In this document: piece by piece, positions 16,770 to 24,738 of the stretch | Layout of the letters: the number at the start of each line of letters is the position of its first letter | How positions within the stretch are numbered: position 1 is the first letter of the stretch | Source of the DNA: Mesobacillus subterraneus | GTDB taxonomy: Bacteria; Bacillota; Bacilli; Bacillales; Cytobacillaceae | Length of the DNA: 64,000 nucleotides | NCBI RefSeq assembly: GCF_023715485.1 | Contig: NZ_JAMBOF010000004.1 | Span: 1 to 64,000, forward strand | Direction: 5' to 3' | The notes under the pieces: generated by a model | The model's database searches: none | What the model saw: only the letters and a program-made list of their open reading frames with translations | What the model was told of the DNA's origin: nothing | Made by a program: the position numbers and the translations under genes

Positions 16770-17812
16770 ACATAGATTAACTTGTCTTTCTTTTCGATTA
16801 CCTTACCAATTACGGCAGCATGGATTAAACCCTGTGCCTTCAAAGCCTCCACATATTGGTCAGCTTCAGCTTCAGGCAGGGAAACTAGCAATCCTCCTGA
16901 TGTGATAGCGTCGCATAGGACAATTTGCTCTTCAGCAGATATATCTTCATAATCAACATCATCAATCAGCCATTTATGGTTCGATTTTGAACCTCCTGGT
17001 ACGACTCCTTTTGAAGCCAGCTCATACGTTCCGTCAAGTACAGGAACCTTTGATAGGGCGATCTCAAAGCTGACATCGCTGCCGCGGGCAATTTCACTTC
17101 CATGTCCCAGCAAGCCAAAGCCGGTTACATCCGTAACAGCATGTGGTGTGAAGCCTTGCAATGCTTCAGCCGCAGACTTGTTCAGAAGTGCCATGGTTTC
17201 GGTAACTTCCTGTTCTTGTTCTGGACTGACCGCACTCCGTTTGATGCCGGTTGTCATGATTCCGACGCCTATTGGTTTCGAGAGCACAAGGACATCTCCT
17301 GGTAAGGCACCGACATTTTTCCAGATTTTATCCGGATGCGCAAGACCGGTCACCGACAAGCCGAATTTTGGTTCCTGGTCATCGATTGAGTGACCGCCAA
17401 CGGTCACTGCGCCAGCTTCCTTCACCTTGTCACTGGCACCCCTTAAGATCTCAGCAAGAATGTCTGGGCCAAGTTTTTTCACTGGGTAACCGACTATATT
17501 CAGGACGGTTTTTGGTTCGCCGCCCATCGCATACACATCGCTGAGTGCATTTGCAGCGGCAATCTGGCCAAACATATAAGGATCATCTACAATTGGGGTA
17601 AAGTAATCAATCGTTTGGATCAGGGCGATACTTTCGGTCAGTTTATATACGCCTGCATCATCGGACGTTTCATGGCCGACTAGCAGTTCAGGAACTGGTT
17701 CCTGTACAGGCAATAGACGCAAAACTTGCATCAAGTCCTCTGGACTGATTTTGCAGCCTCAGCCAGCTTTTGTTGACAATGATGTCAGACGGATTTTTTC
17801 GTGTTCGCTCAA
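16760..17812 (-). CDS. selD: Selenophosphate synthetase, itself a selenoprotein (UGA codon 18 read as Sec)
   Basis: A 350-residue enzyme making selenophosphate from selenide and ATP for selenocysteine synthesis. The frame is broken by TGA at 17759-17761, but reading it as Sec gives STKAGUGCKISPEDL, aligned with GAGCGCKISP of E. coli SelD (catalytic Cys17 and Lys20 there; Sec18 and Lys21 here). The start is TTG 17812 with GAGG eight bases upstream. A call from the first ATG after the UGA would lose the N-terminus and active site. Further marks: TPIVDDPYMFGQIAAANALSD-type metal/ATP segment and VTDVTGFGLLGH. A hairpin right after the UGA (17730-17749) is a likely bSECIS. Divergent from the SelW-like gene. 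Confidence 0.95.
17730..17749 (-). promoter_or_regulatory. Candidate bacterial SECIS hairpin in selD
   Basis: On the minus strand ATCAGTCC pairs with GGACTTGAT (one bulged T) around the loop AGA; the loop starts 18 nt after the UGA codon. Position and small loop fit bacterial SECIS elements that recruit SelB. Confidence 0.6.
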
Positions 17813-17887
17813 CTTTATCACCTCAAAAGAAGTATACTCTTTCTTTTTTTCAAAATCATCCTTAAGCAACTATTATTTGCAACGAAA

Positions 17888-17916
17888 TTGACTATACACT
17901 AAAATGACAGTAAATA
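17888..17916 (+). promoter_or_regulatory. Sigma-A promoter of the SelW-like gene
   Basis: TTGACT (17888-17893), 17-nt spacer, TAAATA (17911-17916), 32 nt before the start codon. Confidence 0.55.
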
Positions 17917-17947
17917 CATATAGAAGCTTTAAAAGGGGGATTCTACA

Positions 17948-18190
17948 ATGGAAAAATTTCAAGTACGTGTCCAATTTTGTATGCAATGAAACTATGCTCC
18001 TAAAGCCGCGAGTTTCGCGGAAGAGCTATTTACTCATTTTCGCAGCTTGATTGAAAAAATGGAACTCGTGCCTGCTTCAAAAGGTGCGTTTGAAGTATCA
18101 GTTAATGATCAGATGATCTATTCAAAATTGGATACAGGTGTATTTCCTGATACAGATGAGATCATTAAGCAAATGGAAGCATTGAATTAA
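17948..18190 (+). CDS. SelW/Rdx-family selenoprotein (UGA codon 14 read as Sec)
   Basis: An 80-residue thioredoxin-fold oxidoreductase-like protein whose frame contains an in-frame TGA at 17987-17989. Reading it as Sec gives VQFCMQUNYAPKA, the CxxU redox motif (Cys11, Sec14) at the end of the first strand that defines SelW/Rdx proteins (PF10262). After the UGA the frame continues cleanly: GAFEVSVNDQMIYSKLDTG (47-65) followed by VFPDTDEII matches the family pattern G-F-E-V...YSK...TG-FP. ATG 17948 follows AGGGGGA. The gene lies between selD (divergent) and selA (same strand) and has its own promoter and terminator. Probable redox role with unknown partner. Confidence 0.92.
17997..18026 (+). 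promoter_or_regulatory. Candidate bacterial SECIS hairpin in the SelW-like gene
   Basis: A perfect 6-bp stem CCGCGA (18006-18011) and TCGCGG (18015-18020) with the triloop GTT, extended by GCTC/GAGC after an internal loop. The loop starts 22 nt after the UGA codon. Confidence 0.7.
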
Positions 18191-18191
18191 T

Positions 18192-18216
18192 GCCAGGCAT
18201 ACAGCCTGGCTTTTTT
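18192..18216 (+). terminator. Terminator of the SelW-like gene
   Basis: GCCAGGC and GCCTGGC around ATACA, followed by TTTTTT. Confidence 0.88.
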
Positions 18217-18316
18217 AATGCCCGCGAATAATGTCCAGGTTCACTGGATTGAAAAACTTTATAATGTACAATAATGATATAATTAACCAATGTTTAATCG
18301 AGGTGGGGGTTCAAGA

Positions 18317-19726
18317 ATGAAACATCTCTTAAGGCAGCTGCCTGCAGTGCATGAACTGCAGAATGATGATAGGTTTAAGGAAATAGCTGAACAGCAGGAA
18401 ACAGACGCTGAACATATTACCGAAGTCATTAAGGGCGTATTGGCTAAAATCAGAGAAGATTTAATAAAAGACAGCTGGGATGGACATGATCCCGGAACAG
18501 AATTATTTATAAATGAAATATTTAATTTGACTAAGTCAGCTGCAGACAAACAGCTGGACTACACTCTAAAAAGAGTCGTCAATGCAACAGGCACAATCCT
18601 TCATACGAATCTTGGAAGGGCGAGATTGAGTGAGAACGCAATCCGCCATGTAGTAGATACTGCTAGGAATTACTCCAACCTGGAATATAAGCTGGATGAA
18701 GGCGAACGCGGTTCACGCCACTCTCATGTAGAAGCTCTTGTTAAGGAGATTACAGGAGCTGAAGCAGCGATGGTAGTGAATAATAACGCTGCAGCGGTCT
18801 TTATCATCCTCAGCGCTTTTGCAAAAGACAAAGAAGTTATCGTTTCGCGCGGACAGCTAGTTGAAATAGGCGGTTCTTTCCGAATCTCTTCTATTATGGA
18901 GGAAAGCGGAGCAGGGCTTATAGAAGTAGGCACCACAAATAAAACTCATTTACATGATTATGAGAATGCAATTAATGAAAATACTGCCATGATCCTTAAG
19001 GTTCATACGAGCAATTTTAAAATTTTCGGCTTCACCAAAACAGTCGAGACGGAAGAGCTGGCACAACTCGCAAGCAAGCATGACCAGGTGATTTTTTACG
19101 AAGACCTCGGCAGCGGGGTGCTTTATGATTTTAAAAAGCATGGTATTGGGGATGAACCCGTTGTGTCGGATGTGTTGAAAATGGGGGCTGACATCGTTTC
19201 CTTCAGCGGTGACAAACTGCTTGGCGGACCACAGGCGGGTATTATTGCAGGAAAAAAAGCTTTGATTGATAAATTAAAGAAGCACCAGCTTGCCAGAGTA
19301 GTCCGCGTAGATAAAATGACACTGGCTGCATTGGAAGGAACATTATTGGATTATTTAAGAGGAGAGAAAGGCAGGGTTAACATCCCAGCACTGAGAGACT
19401 TGCTCGTCCCTTTAGATGAATTAAAGATGAGGACAGAGGAATTTGTCCAAAAGATAAATGCTATCGATGGCGGGTTAAAGGCAAGAATCATACAGGGGAC
19501 CAGCCAAGTAGGTGGAGGAACGATGCCCGATGTGCAGCTGCCGGCATTTATAGCGTCAATGGCACATCCTGGTCTGAGCGCCGAACAAATTGCCAGGATG
19601 CTGCGGACGGAAAACAGCCCGGCCATCATTGTCCGAATTCAAAAAGAAGAAGTCCATATGGACCTCCGTACTGTATCTGCTGAAGAGGAAACAGAAATTC
19701 TAGCAGCTCTTCAACAACTAAAGTAA
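18317..19726 (+). CDS. selA: L-seryl-tRNA(Sec) selenium transferase
   Basis: A 469-aa PLP enzyme that converts Ser-tRNA(Sec) to Sec-tRNA(Sec) using selenophosphate. Visible marks: N-terminal helical tRNA-binding part, LHTNLGRARLS (about 95-105), NNNAAAVFIILSA, and the PLP Lys300 in SFSGDKLLGGPQAG. Length is close to E. coli SelA (463). Start ATG 18317 has GAGGTGGGGG upstream; the in-frame ATG at 18290 overlaps no ribosome site. It works with SelD and with SelB plus tRNA-Sec, neither of which was seen nearby; in many bacteria selB directly follows selA, but here spore genes follow. Confidence 0.96.
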   Translation: MKHLLRQLPAVHELQNDDRFKEIAEQQETDAEHITEVIKGVLAKIREDLIKDSWDGHDPGTELFINEIFNLTKSAADKQLDYTLKRVVNATGTILHTNLGRARLSENAIRHVVDTARNYSNLEYKLDEGERGSRHSHVEALVKEITGAEAAMVVNNNAAAVFIILSAFAKDKEVIVSRGQLVEIGGSFRISSIMEESGAGLIEVGTTNKTHLHDYENAINENTAMILKVHTSNFKIFGFTKTVETEELAQLASKHDQVIFYEDLGSGVLYDFKKHGIGDEPVVSDVLKMGADIVSFSGDKLLGGPQAGIIAGKKALIDKLKKHQLARVVRVDKMTLAALEGTLLDYLRGEKGRVNIPALRDLLVPLDELKMRTEEFVQKINAIDGGLKARIIQGTSQVGGGTMPDVQLPAFIASMAHPGLSAEQIARMLRTENSPAIIVRIQKEEVHMDLRTVSAEEETEILAALQQLK

Positions 19727-19730
19727 TTTT

Positions 19731-19762
19731 AAGGGCTGACCAGTGAACCTGGCAGCCCTTAA
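19731..19762. terminator. Hairpin between selA and sspP
   Basis: AAGGGCTGACCAG and CCTGGCAGCCCTT form a 13-nt-arm stem with one mismatch between convergent genes; T-runs are weak on both sides. Confidence 0.6.
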
Positions 19763-19766
19763 ATCT

Positions 19767-19910
19767 TTACATATCGTGGCCCGAATTGTGTTTTTGGCGT
19801 GTATGGTTTCGGTTCTTCACTTTTTTAGAACCGCTTAATGGAGCAGGCTGGCTGTCCTGGTCACCCTTTGGGGCGTTTTTGCGCATATCTTTAGAGTCGT
19901 TTTTGTTCAT
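19767..19910 (-). CDS. sspP: Small acid-soluble spore protein P
   Basis: A 47-aa basic protein with start at 19910 behind AGGAGGGATG. The sequence ([16 protein letters not shown] opening, then [20 protein letters not shown]) is nearly that of B. subtilis SspP (CotL), a minor SASP made in the forespore. In B. subtilis sspO and sspP lie next to citB in the same way. Here another small gene separates sspP from sspO. Confidence 0.93.
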   Translation of the reverse strand: MNKNDSKDMRKNAPKGDQDSQPAPLSGSKKVKNRNHTRQKHNSGHDM

Positions 19911-20024
19911 AGCTCATCCCTCCTGTAATTAGGATTTGATTTTCCGAAGAATTTATACTGAATAATTTATATAGAAATGAGCAATTTAACGGTATAGCTT
20001 TAATACATCAGGAGGAATTCACAC

Positions 20025-20282
20025 ATGCCTTATCATAAAGATAAACAGCAAGCATTCCAGGCAGCTCAGCAAGGGTTCGAAGATGCACAGGGATTGTATT
20101 CTGAAATCGTCAGAGACAGCGCGAGCTACGGCCACCAGCTAAAGCATCTTAAAAATGAAGTAAATGAAGCATTCCAGCAAATCGAAAATGCCTTAGAAAA
20201 TGCATCGGAGCACCAGCGGGCCCAGCTAGAAAGATTCCAGCAGGACCTTCGCAGCATCGTGAATGAGGTAAACATGGAATAA
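20025..20282 (+). CDS. Small coiled-coil hypothetical protein
   Basis: An 85-aa Gln/Glu-rich, almost fully helical soluble protein beginning MPYHKDKQQAFQAAQQ, with AGGAGG nine bases before ATG 20025. No signal peptide or Cys. The location between sspP and sspO suggests a spore or sporulation link, but this is only context. It could be a DUF2524-like small protein; I am not sure of the family. Confidence 0.7.
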   Translation: MPYHKDKQQAFQAAQQGFEDAQGLYSEIVRDSASYGHQLKHLKNEVNEAFQQIENALENASEHQRAQLERFQQDLRSIVNEVNME

Positions 20283-20292
20283 GTAAGCGGAA

Positions 20293-20366
20293 AAGCGGAA
20301 GGAACACCTTCCGCTTCAGACTGTAGACAGGCTCGATGAATATCGAGCCTGTCTACAGTCTTTTTC
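20293..20366. terminator. Two tandem hairpins, the second a 20-bp perfect stem
   Basis: First hairpin: AAGCGGAAGG with CCTTCCGCTT (20293-20316). Second, one base later: a perfect 20-bp stem, AGACTGTAGACAGGCTCGAT at 20318-20337 with its complement at 20342-20361, loop GAAT, then TTTTT. The second is a strong terminator for the 85-aa gene and longer than usual. Confidence 0.8.
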
Positions 20367-20418
20367 TTTGAAGATTAGTCTATTGATTTATGGTCCATGC
20401 GCCTGCGCTTTTTGTTCT

Positions 20419-20568
20419 TTATTGATTCTTTTTACGCTTTTTGTTGTTTTGTTTTTCCATCTCTGTTAAAGGTTCATTCGCCATTTCCTCATTGAATCCA
20501 GCACCCTTTCCTTGTGCTTTTGCTGCATTCGCACCCGGGATGACATGGTTTGCTTTTCTTTTCGCCAT
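20419..20568 (-). CDS. sspO: Small acid-soluble spore protein O
   Basis: A 49-aa basic protein, [12 protein letters not shown] then [10 protein letters not shown] and [10 protein letters not shown] at the end, matching B. subtilis SspO (CotK). Start 20568 follows GGAGGTG at 8 nt; longer in-frame extension upstream is not supported. A forespore-made minor SASP, adjacent to citB as in B. subtilis. Confidence 0.93.
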   Translation of the reverse strand: MAKRKANHVIPGANAAKAQGKGAGFNEEMANEPLTEMEKQNNKKRKKNQ

Positions 20569-20756
20569 ACATTTCACCTCCATCTGCCATATTTTCTCCC
20601 ATAAACCGATCCTCAATCCAGCTATTTCATTTTTGTGAAATAGCTTTTCTAAAAAACAAAAAGTAAACGATGGCCTTTCTTTTTTTAAAATAAAAGCATT
20701 TAACTAGTTTTTATCATGTTAATGCTAAAAAGCATAAGCAAAACTTATCAAGGACA

Positions 20757-20772
20757 ATAACTTTCTTGTTAT
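20757..20772. promoter_or_regulatory. Dyad resembling a CcpC box upstream of citB
   Basis: ATAACTTTCTTGTTAT contains the ATAA...TTAT dyad that CcpC uses at B. subtilis citB, but with 8 rather than 7 central bases and about 115 nt before the likely transcription start, further than usual. Confidence 0.25.
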
Positions 20773-20844
20773 TTACTTATATAGATAGTTATATTAATAT
20801 GAAATTGTGAGAAAAGTTAGGATAACGAACAAAATTCAAACTTT

Positions 20845-20873
20845 TCGACAATTACTTATATTTAGTTTATGAT
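20845..20873 (+). promoter_or_regulatory. Sigma-A promoter of citB
   Basis: TCGACA (20845-20850), 17-nt spacer, TATGAT (20868-20873), about 28 nt before the ATG. Confidence 0.6.
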
Positions 20874-20900
20874 GTTTACGTAAAAGAAGGGGGTAAACAT

Positions 20901-23609
20901 ATGTCAAACCAAGATGTTTTTAACGCCCGCAGTTCATTTGAAATTGACGGGAAACGCTATCATTACTATAGCCTGGCAGCACTTGAAAATGCTGGAATCG
21001 GCAATGTTTCTAAATTGCCTTATTCCGTAAAAGTATTGCTTGAATCCGTGCTGCGCCAGCATGATGGCTTTGTAATCACTAAAGAGCATGTTGAAAATCT
21101 AGCAAAATGGGGAACAAGCGAAGTACAGGAAATTGATGTGCCGTTCAAGCCATCACGTGTCATCCTTCAGGACTTCACTGGTGTACCTGCAGTCGTTGAC
21201 CTTGCGTCTTTAAGAAAAGCAATGGCAGACTTGGGTGGAGATCCAGACAAAATCAATCCTGAGAAGCCGGTTGACCTAGTTATCGACCACTCAGTACAGG
21301 TTGATAAATACGGAACTCCAGACGCACTTAATGTGAATATGGAACTTGAATTCGAGCGTAATGCTGAGCGTTATCAGTTCTTAAGCTGGGCTCAGAAATC
21401 ATTCGATAACTACCGCGCTGTACCGCCTGCAACAGGTATTGTACATCAGGTAAACCTTGAGTACCTTGCAAGCGTTGTCCATTCTGTAGAGAATGCTAAT
21501 GGAGAATTTGAAACTTTCCCTGATTCATTGGTGGGTACTGACTCACATACAACAATGATCAACGGTATCGGTGTACTAGGATGGGGCGTAGGCGGTATCG
21601 AAGCTGAAGCTGGAATGCTTGGCCAGCCTTCATACTTCCCGGTTCCGGAAGTAGTAGGGGTAAAATTAGTAGGCGATATGCCGAACGGCGCAACTGCAAC
21701 TGACCTTGCACTTAAAGTGACACAAGTTCTCCGCAGCAAAGGCGTTGTTGGCAAATTTGTCGAATTCTTCGGTCCTGGAGTTGTATCACTTCCATTAGCT
21801 GACCGTGCGACTGTTGCTAACATGGCACCTGAATACGGCGCAACTTGCGGATTCTTCCCGGTAGACGGAGAAGCGCTCGATTACATGCGTTTAACTGGCC
21901 GCCCAGAAGATCACATTAAAGTGGTTGAGACATACTGCAAAGAGAACGGATTATTTTTCGACCCTGCTCTTGAACCAGTTTATACGGATGTTGTTGAAAT
22001 CAGCCTGTCTGAAATTGAGCCAAACCTTTCTGGCCCTAAGCGCCCTCAGGATTTGATCCCACTTTCAGAAATGCAGAAATCCTTCAAAGAAGCATTGACT
22101 GCACCAGCTGGGAACCAGGGATTCGGTCTTGGCAAGAAAGAAATTAATAAAGAAGCCGTCGTTGAATTCAACAATGGTGACAAAACCACAATGAAAACTG
22201 GTGCAATCGCAATTGCTGCGATCACAAGCTGTACAAATACATCTAACCCATACGTTCTAGTAGGTGCAGGCCTTGTTGCTAAAAAAGCAGTAGAGCTTGG
22301 AATGGAAGTTCCTAAGTTCGTAAAAACTTCTTTGGCACCAGGATCAAAGGTTGTTACAGGATACCTTCGTGATTCAGAATTGCTTCCTTACCTTGAGGCA
22401 CTTGGATTTAATCTTGTTGGTTACGGATGTACGACATGTATCGGAAACTCCGGTCCGTTAAGACCAGAAATTGAAAAGACAGTGGCCGAAAGCGACTTGC
22501 TTGTAACTTCAGTTCTTTCCGGTAACCGTAACTTCGAAGGACGTATCCACCCGCTAGTTAAAGCTAACTATCTGGCTTCTCCGCCATTAGTAGTAGCTTA
22601 CGCTCTTGCTGGAACAGTGGACATCGATCTACAAAACGATCCAATTGGTAAAGACAAAGACGGCAACGAAGTATTCTTCAGGGACATCTGGCCTTCAACT
22701 GCAGAAGTAAATGAAGTCGTTCACCGTGTTGTAACGCCTGAATTGTTCCGCAGAGAATATGAAACTGTATTCAGCGACAATGAAAAATGGAACGAAATCC
22801 AAACAAATAGCGATGCGCTTTATACATTCGATGAAGATTCAACTTACATCGCTAACCCTCCATTCTTTGAAGGTTTGACTCCTGAAGCGGGGGAAGTTGC
22901 TCCATTGAACGACTTGCGTGTAGTTGGTAAATTCGGTGATTCCGTAACGACTGACCACATTTCTCCTGCAGGTGCAATCGGCAAAGATACACCAGCTGGA
23001 AAATACCTGCGTGAAAAGGGTGTTGAACCACGTGATTTCAACTCTTACGGATCACGTCGTGGTAACCATGAAGTCATGATGCGCGGAACATTCGCGAACA
23101 TCCGCATCAAAAACCAAATCGCTCCTGGTACAGAAGGCGGCTTCACTACTTACTGGCCTACAAACGAAGTAATGTCTATCTTTGATGCTTGCATGCAGTA
23201 CAAAGAAAATGGAACAGGACTTATGGTTATCGCTGGCAAGGATTACGGAATGGGCTCCTCCCGTGACTGGGCAGCGAAAGGTACTAACCTATTAGGAATC
23301 AAGACTGTTATCGCTGAAAGCTTCGAGCGTATCCACCGTTCTAACCTAGTATTGATGGGCGTACTGCCGCTTCAATTCAAAGCTGGTGAAAACGCAGAAA
23401 CACTTGGCCTGACAGGAAAAGAATCATTTGATGTCCAAATTGATGAAAATGTCCGCCCACGCGACATCATCACAGTGACAGCTACTGATGAAGACGGCAA
23501 CAAGAAAACTTTCGAAGCTCTTGTACGTTTCGATTCAGAAGTCGAAATCGATTACTACCGCCACGGAGGCATCCTGCAAATGGTTCTTCGTGACAAGCTA
23601 AAAGCATAA
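20901..23609 (+). CDS. citB: Aconitate hydratase
   Basis: A 902-aa monomeric aconitase of the AcnA/IRP type, converting citrate to isocitrate in the TCA cycle; the B. subtilis enzyme also binds RNA. Iron-sulfur ligands appear in [12 protein letters not shown] and [12 protein letters not shown]. Other marks: [30 protein letters not shown] and the swivel-domain part [19 protein letters not shown]. Length close to CitB (909). ATG 20901 follows AAGGGGG. Codon use is strongly biased, as for a highly expressed gene. Confidence 0.97.
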   Translation: MSNQDVFNARSSFEIDGKRYHYYSLAALENAGIGNVSKLPYSVKVLLESVLRQHDGFVITKEHVENLAKWGTSEVQEIDVPFKPSRVILQDFTGVPAVVDLASLRKAMADLGGDPDKINPEKPVDLVIDHSVQVDKYGTPDALNVNMELEFERNAERYQFLSWAQKSFDNYRAVPPATGIVHQVNLEYLASVVHSVENANGEFETFPDSLVGTDSHTTMINGIGVLGWGVGGIEAEAGMLGQPSYFPVPEVVGVKLVGDMPNGATATDLALKVTQVLRSKGVVGKFVEFFGPGVVSLPLADRATVANMAPEYGATCGFFPVDGEALDYMRLTGRPEDHIKVVETYCKENGLFFDPALEPVYTDVVEISLSEIEPNLSGPKRPQDLIPLSEMQKSFKEALTAPAGNQGFGLGKKEINKEAVVEFNNGDKTTMKTGAIAIAAITSCTNTSNPYVLVGAGLVAKKAVELGMEVPKFVKTSLAPGSKVVTGYLRDSELLPYLEALGFNLVGYGCTTCIGNSGPLRPEIEKTVAESDLLVTSVLSGNRNFEGRIHPLVKANYLASPPLVVAYALAGTVDIDLQNDPIGKDKDGNEVFFRDIWPSTAEVNEVVHRVVTPELFRREYETVFSDNEKWNEIQTNSDALYTFDEDSTYIANPPFFEGLTPEAGEVAPLNDLRVVGKFGDSVTTDHISPAGAIGKDTPAGKYLREKGVEPRDFNSYGSRRGNHEVMMRGTFANIRIKNQIAPGTEGGFTTYWPTNEVMSIFDACMQYKENGTGLMVIAGKDYGMGSSRDWAAKGTNLLGIKTVIAESFERIHRSNLVLMGVLPLQFKAGENAETLGLTGKESFDVQIDENVRPRDIITVTATDEDGNKKTFEALVRFDSEVEIDYYRHGGILQMVLRDKLKA

Positions 23610-23617
23610 TCAAGCTT

Positions 23618-23648
23618 TCCCCCTGATCTTTGATCTAGGGGGTTTTTA
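23618..23648 (+). terminator. Terminator of citB
   Basis: CCCCCTGATC and GATCTAGGGGG pair with one bulge, followed by TTTTTAG. Confidence 0.8.
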
Positions 23649-24107
23649 GTCTGTTGATGCTTGATAGAGTCTTGCGCCGCAGTTTTTCTTTTGAATGCAT
23701 ATGGTCTGCTCTTATTAGATTTTTTGATGGAAATTTCACTTCTAAGATTACATTAAACCTGTTTTATTAGATATTTTGAGGAAAACGACACGGTGAAATG
23801 TACATTAAACCCGTATTATTAGACATTTTAAGGTGAAACCCAAGCTGAAATGTCCTTTAATCACGATTTATTAGACAATTTTATTGTAACCTCCTCTATT
23901 AAGTACACCAGTCATTTTACTACATAATGCCCTAGAGCGAACTCTATCAAGCTTTCCACAAAAACCCTATAAAACCCCTTTATGCCATTCCATTCGGACT
24001 AGTCTACAAAACCCGAGCAAACTTCTCACAAATCGACAACTTCTCCTATTGAAATAATCCTTAAAAAGGTTATGTTTAAGATAGATGGAACGTAAGGAGT
24101 GAACTCT
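23646..24107. other. Intergenic region, about 460 nt
   Basis: Contains the 52-nt tandem repeat (23712-23884, listed separately). The rest is AT-rich with no recognised signal apart from the ribosome site of the next gene. Confidence 0.5.
23712..23884. repeat. Imperfect tandem repeat, exact 52-nt period, about 3.3 copies
   Basis: TTATTAGA occurs at 23712, 23764, 23816 and 23868, exactly 52 nt apart. The units share the pattern TTATTAGAcATTTT, then GAAATGT and CATTAAACCcG. Within units GACATTTT and GAAATGTC can pair, so each repeat may form a hairpin. Confidence 0.75.
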
Positions 24108-24665
24108 ATGAGCCTTATATCAATAGTCGCTAGAGAGGATTTTATTTCGGTAGTTACGGACATCGGGAATCATAAGTTTATGGAGGAAAATGTAAGATTA
24201 AAAGAACTCATCCCTGATACGGCCTTTATTGCTTTTTCCGGTGATGAGGAATATGCAACTATGGCAGCCGCAGCTGCTGTCACGCTTGTAAAGCAAGGTT
24301 TTTCCCTGAGAGAAATCGCTGAATCCATCCAATCGGCCTTTAACAATGAGAGGTTCACATATGAGGTGAGCGGTCTTGTCTTTGAAGCAGTATTGGCTGG
24401 CTATTCTCTATATGGTGAAGCACAATATCACGTCATATCAAACTTTAAACCACTAGAATCATATTATCCGGGTGAAGGGGAGAGCCTTTATTATGCAAAT
24501 GGGCTCGAACCGATGCTGGTCCTGGAAAAATCATTAAAAATGCATGGCATGGGAACAATCAGCCAGGCGCAAGCAGCCCAATTCCACTTACTTCATGAGG
24601 CAGCAAAATCAATTCCTAATGTAAACAATCAGGCTTCTACTTATGTACTTAAAAAAGCAAATTAA
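24108..24665 (+). CDS. Hypothetical protein, possibly Ntn-hydrolase-like
   Basis: A 185-aa soluble protein beginning MSLISIVAREDFISVVTD, with GTAAGGAGTG before ATG 24108. The N-terminal strand pair, the segment FIAFSGDEEYATMAAAAAV and the following helix loosely resemble proteasome/HslV-like Ntn-hydrolase folds, but no catalytic Thr at position 2 is seen (it is Ser), so this is only an impression. Monocistronic with a strong terminator. Function unknown. Confidence 0.6.
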   Translation: MSLISIVAREDFISVVTDIGNHKFMEENVRLKELIPDTAFIAFSGDEEYATMAAAAAVTLVKQGFSLREIAESIQSAFNNERFTYEVSGLVFEAVLAGYSLYGEAQYHVISNFKPLESYYPGEGESLYYANGLEPMLVLEKSLKMHGMGTISQAQAAQFHLLHEAAKSIPNVNNQASTYVLKKAN

Positions 24666-24696
24666 AACAGCCTTGGAGACCAAGGCTGTTTTATAT
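24664..24696. terminator. Terminator between the 185-aa gene and the purine permease gene
   Basis: AAAACAGCCTTGG and CCAAGGCTGTTTT around AGA; bidirectional between convergent genes. Confidence 0.85.
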
Positions 24697-24738
24697 TTTT
24701 CTATGAATTTCATTTCAATTAATGGCGATTTGCTTAAG

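Noticed and set aside
18190-19800. tRNA-Sec (selC) or selB near selA
   Set aside because: Spacers around selA and selD were read for a long-arm tRNA with a UCA anticodon and none was found; selB is not in the window.
21446-21823. Long open frame opposite citB
   Set aside because: Antisense frame within a codon-biased gene, no ribosome site; a shadow.
23712-23884. CRISPR array at the 52-nt repeat
   Set aside because: Units are contiguous and diverged, without constant repeats separated by unique spacers, and no cas genes are present.
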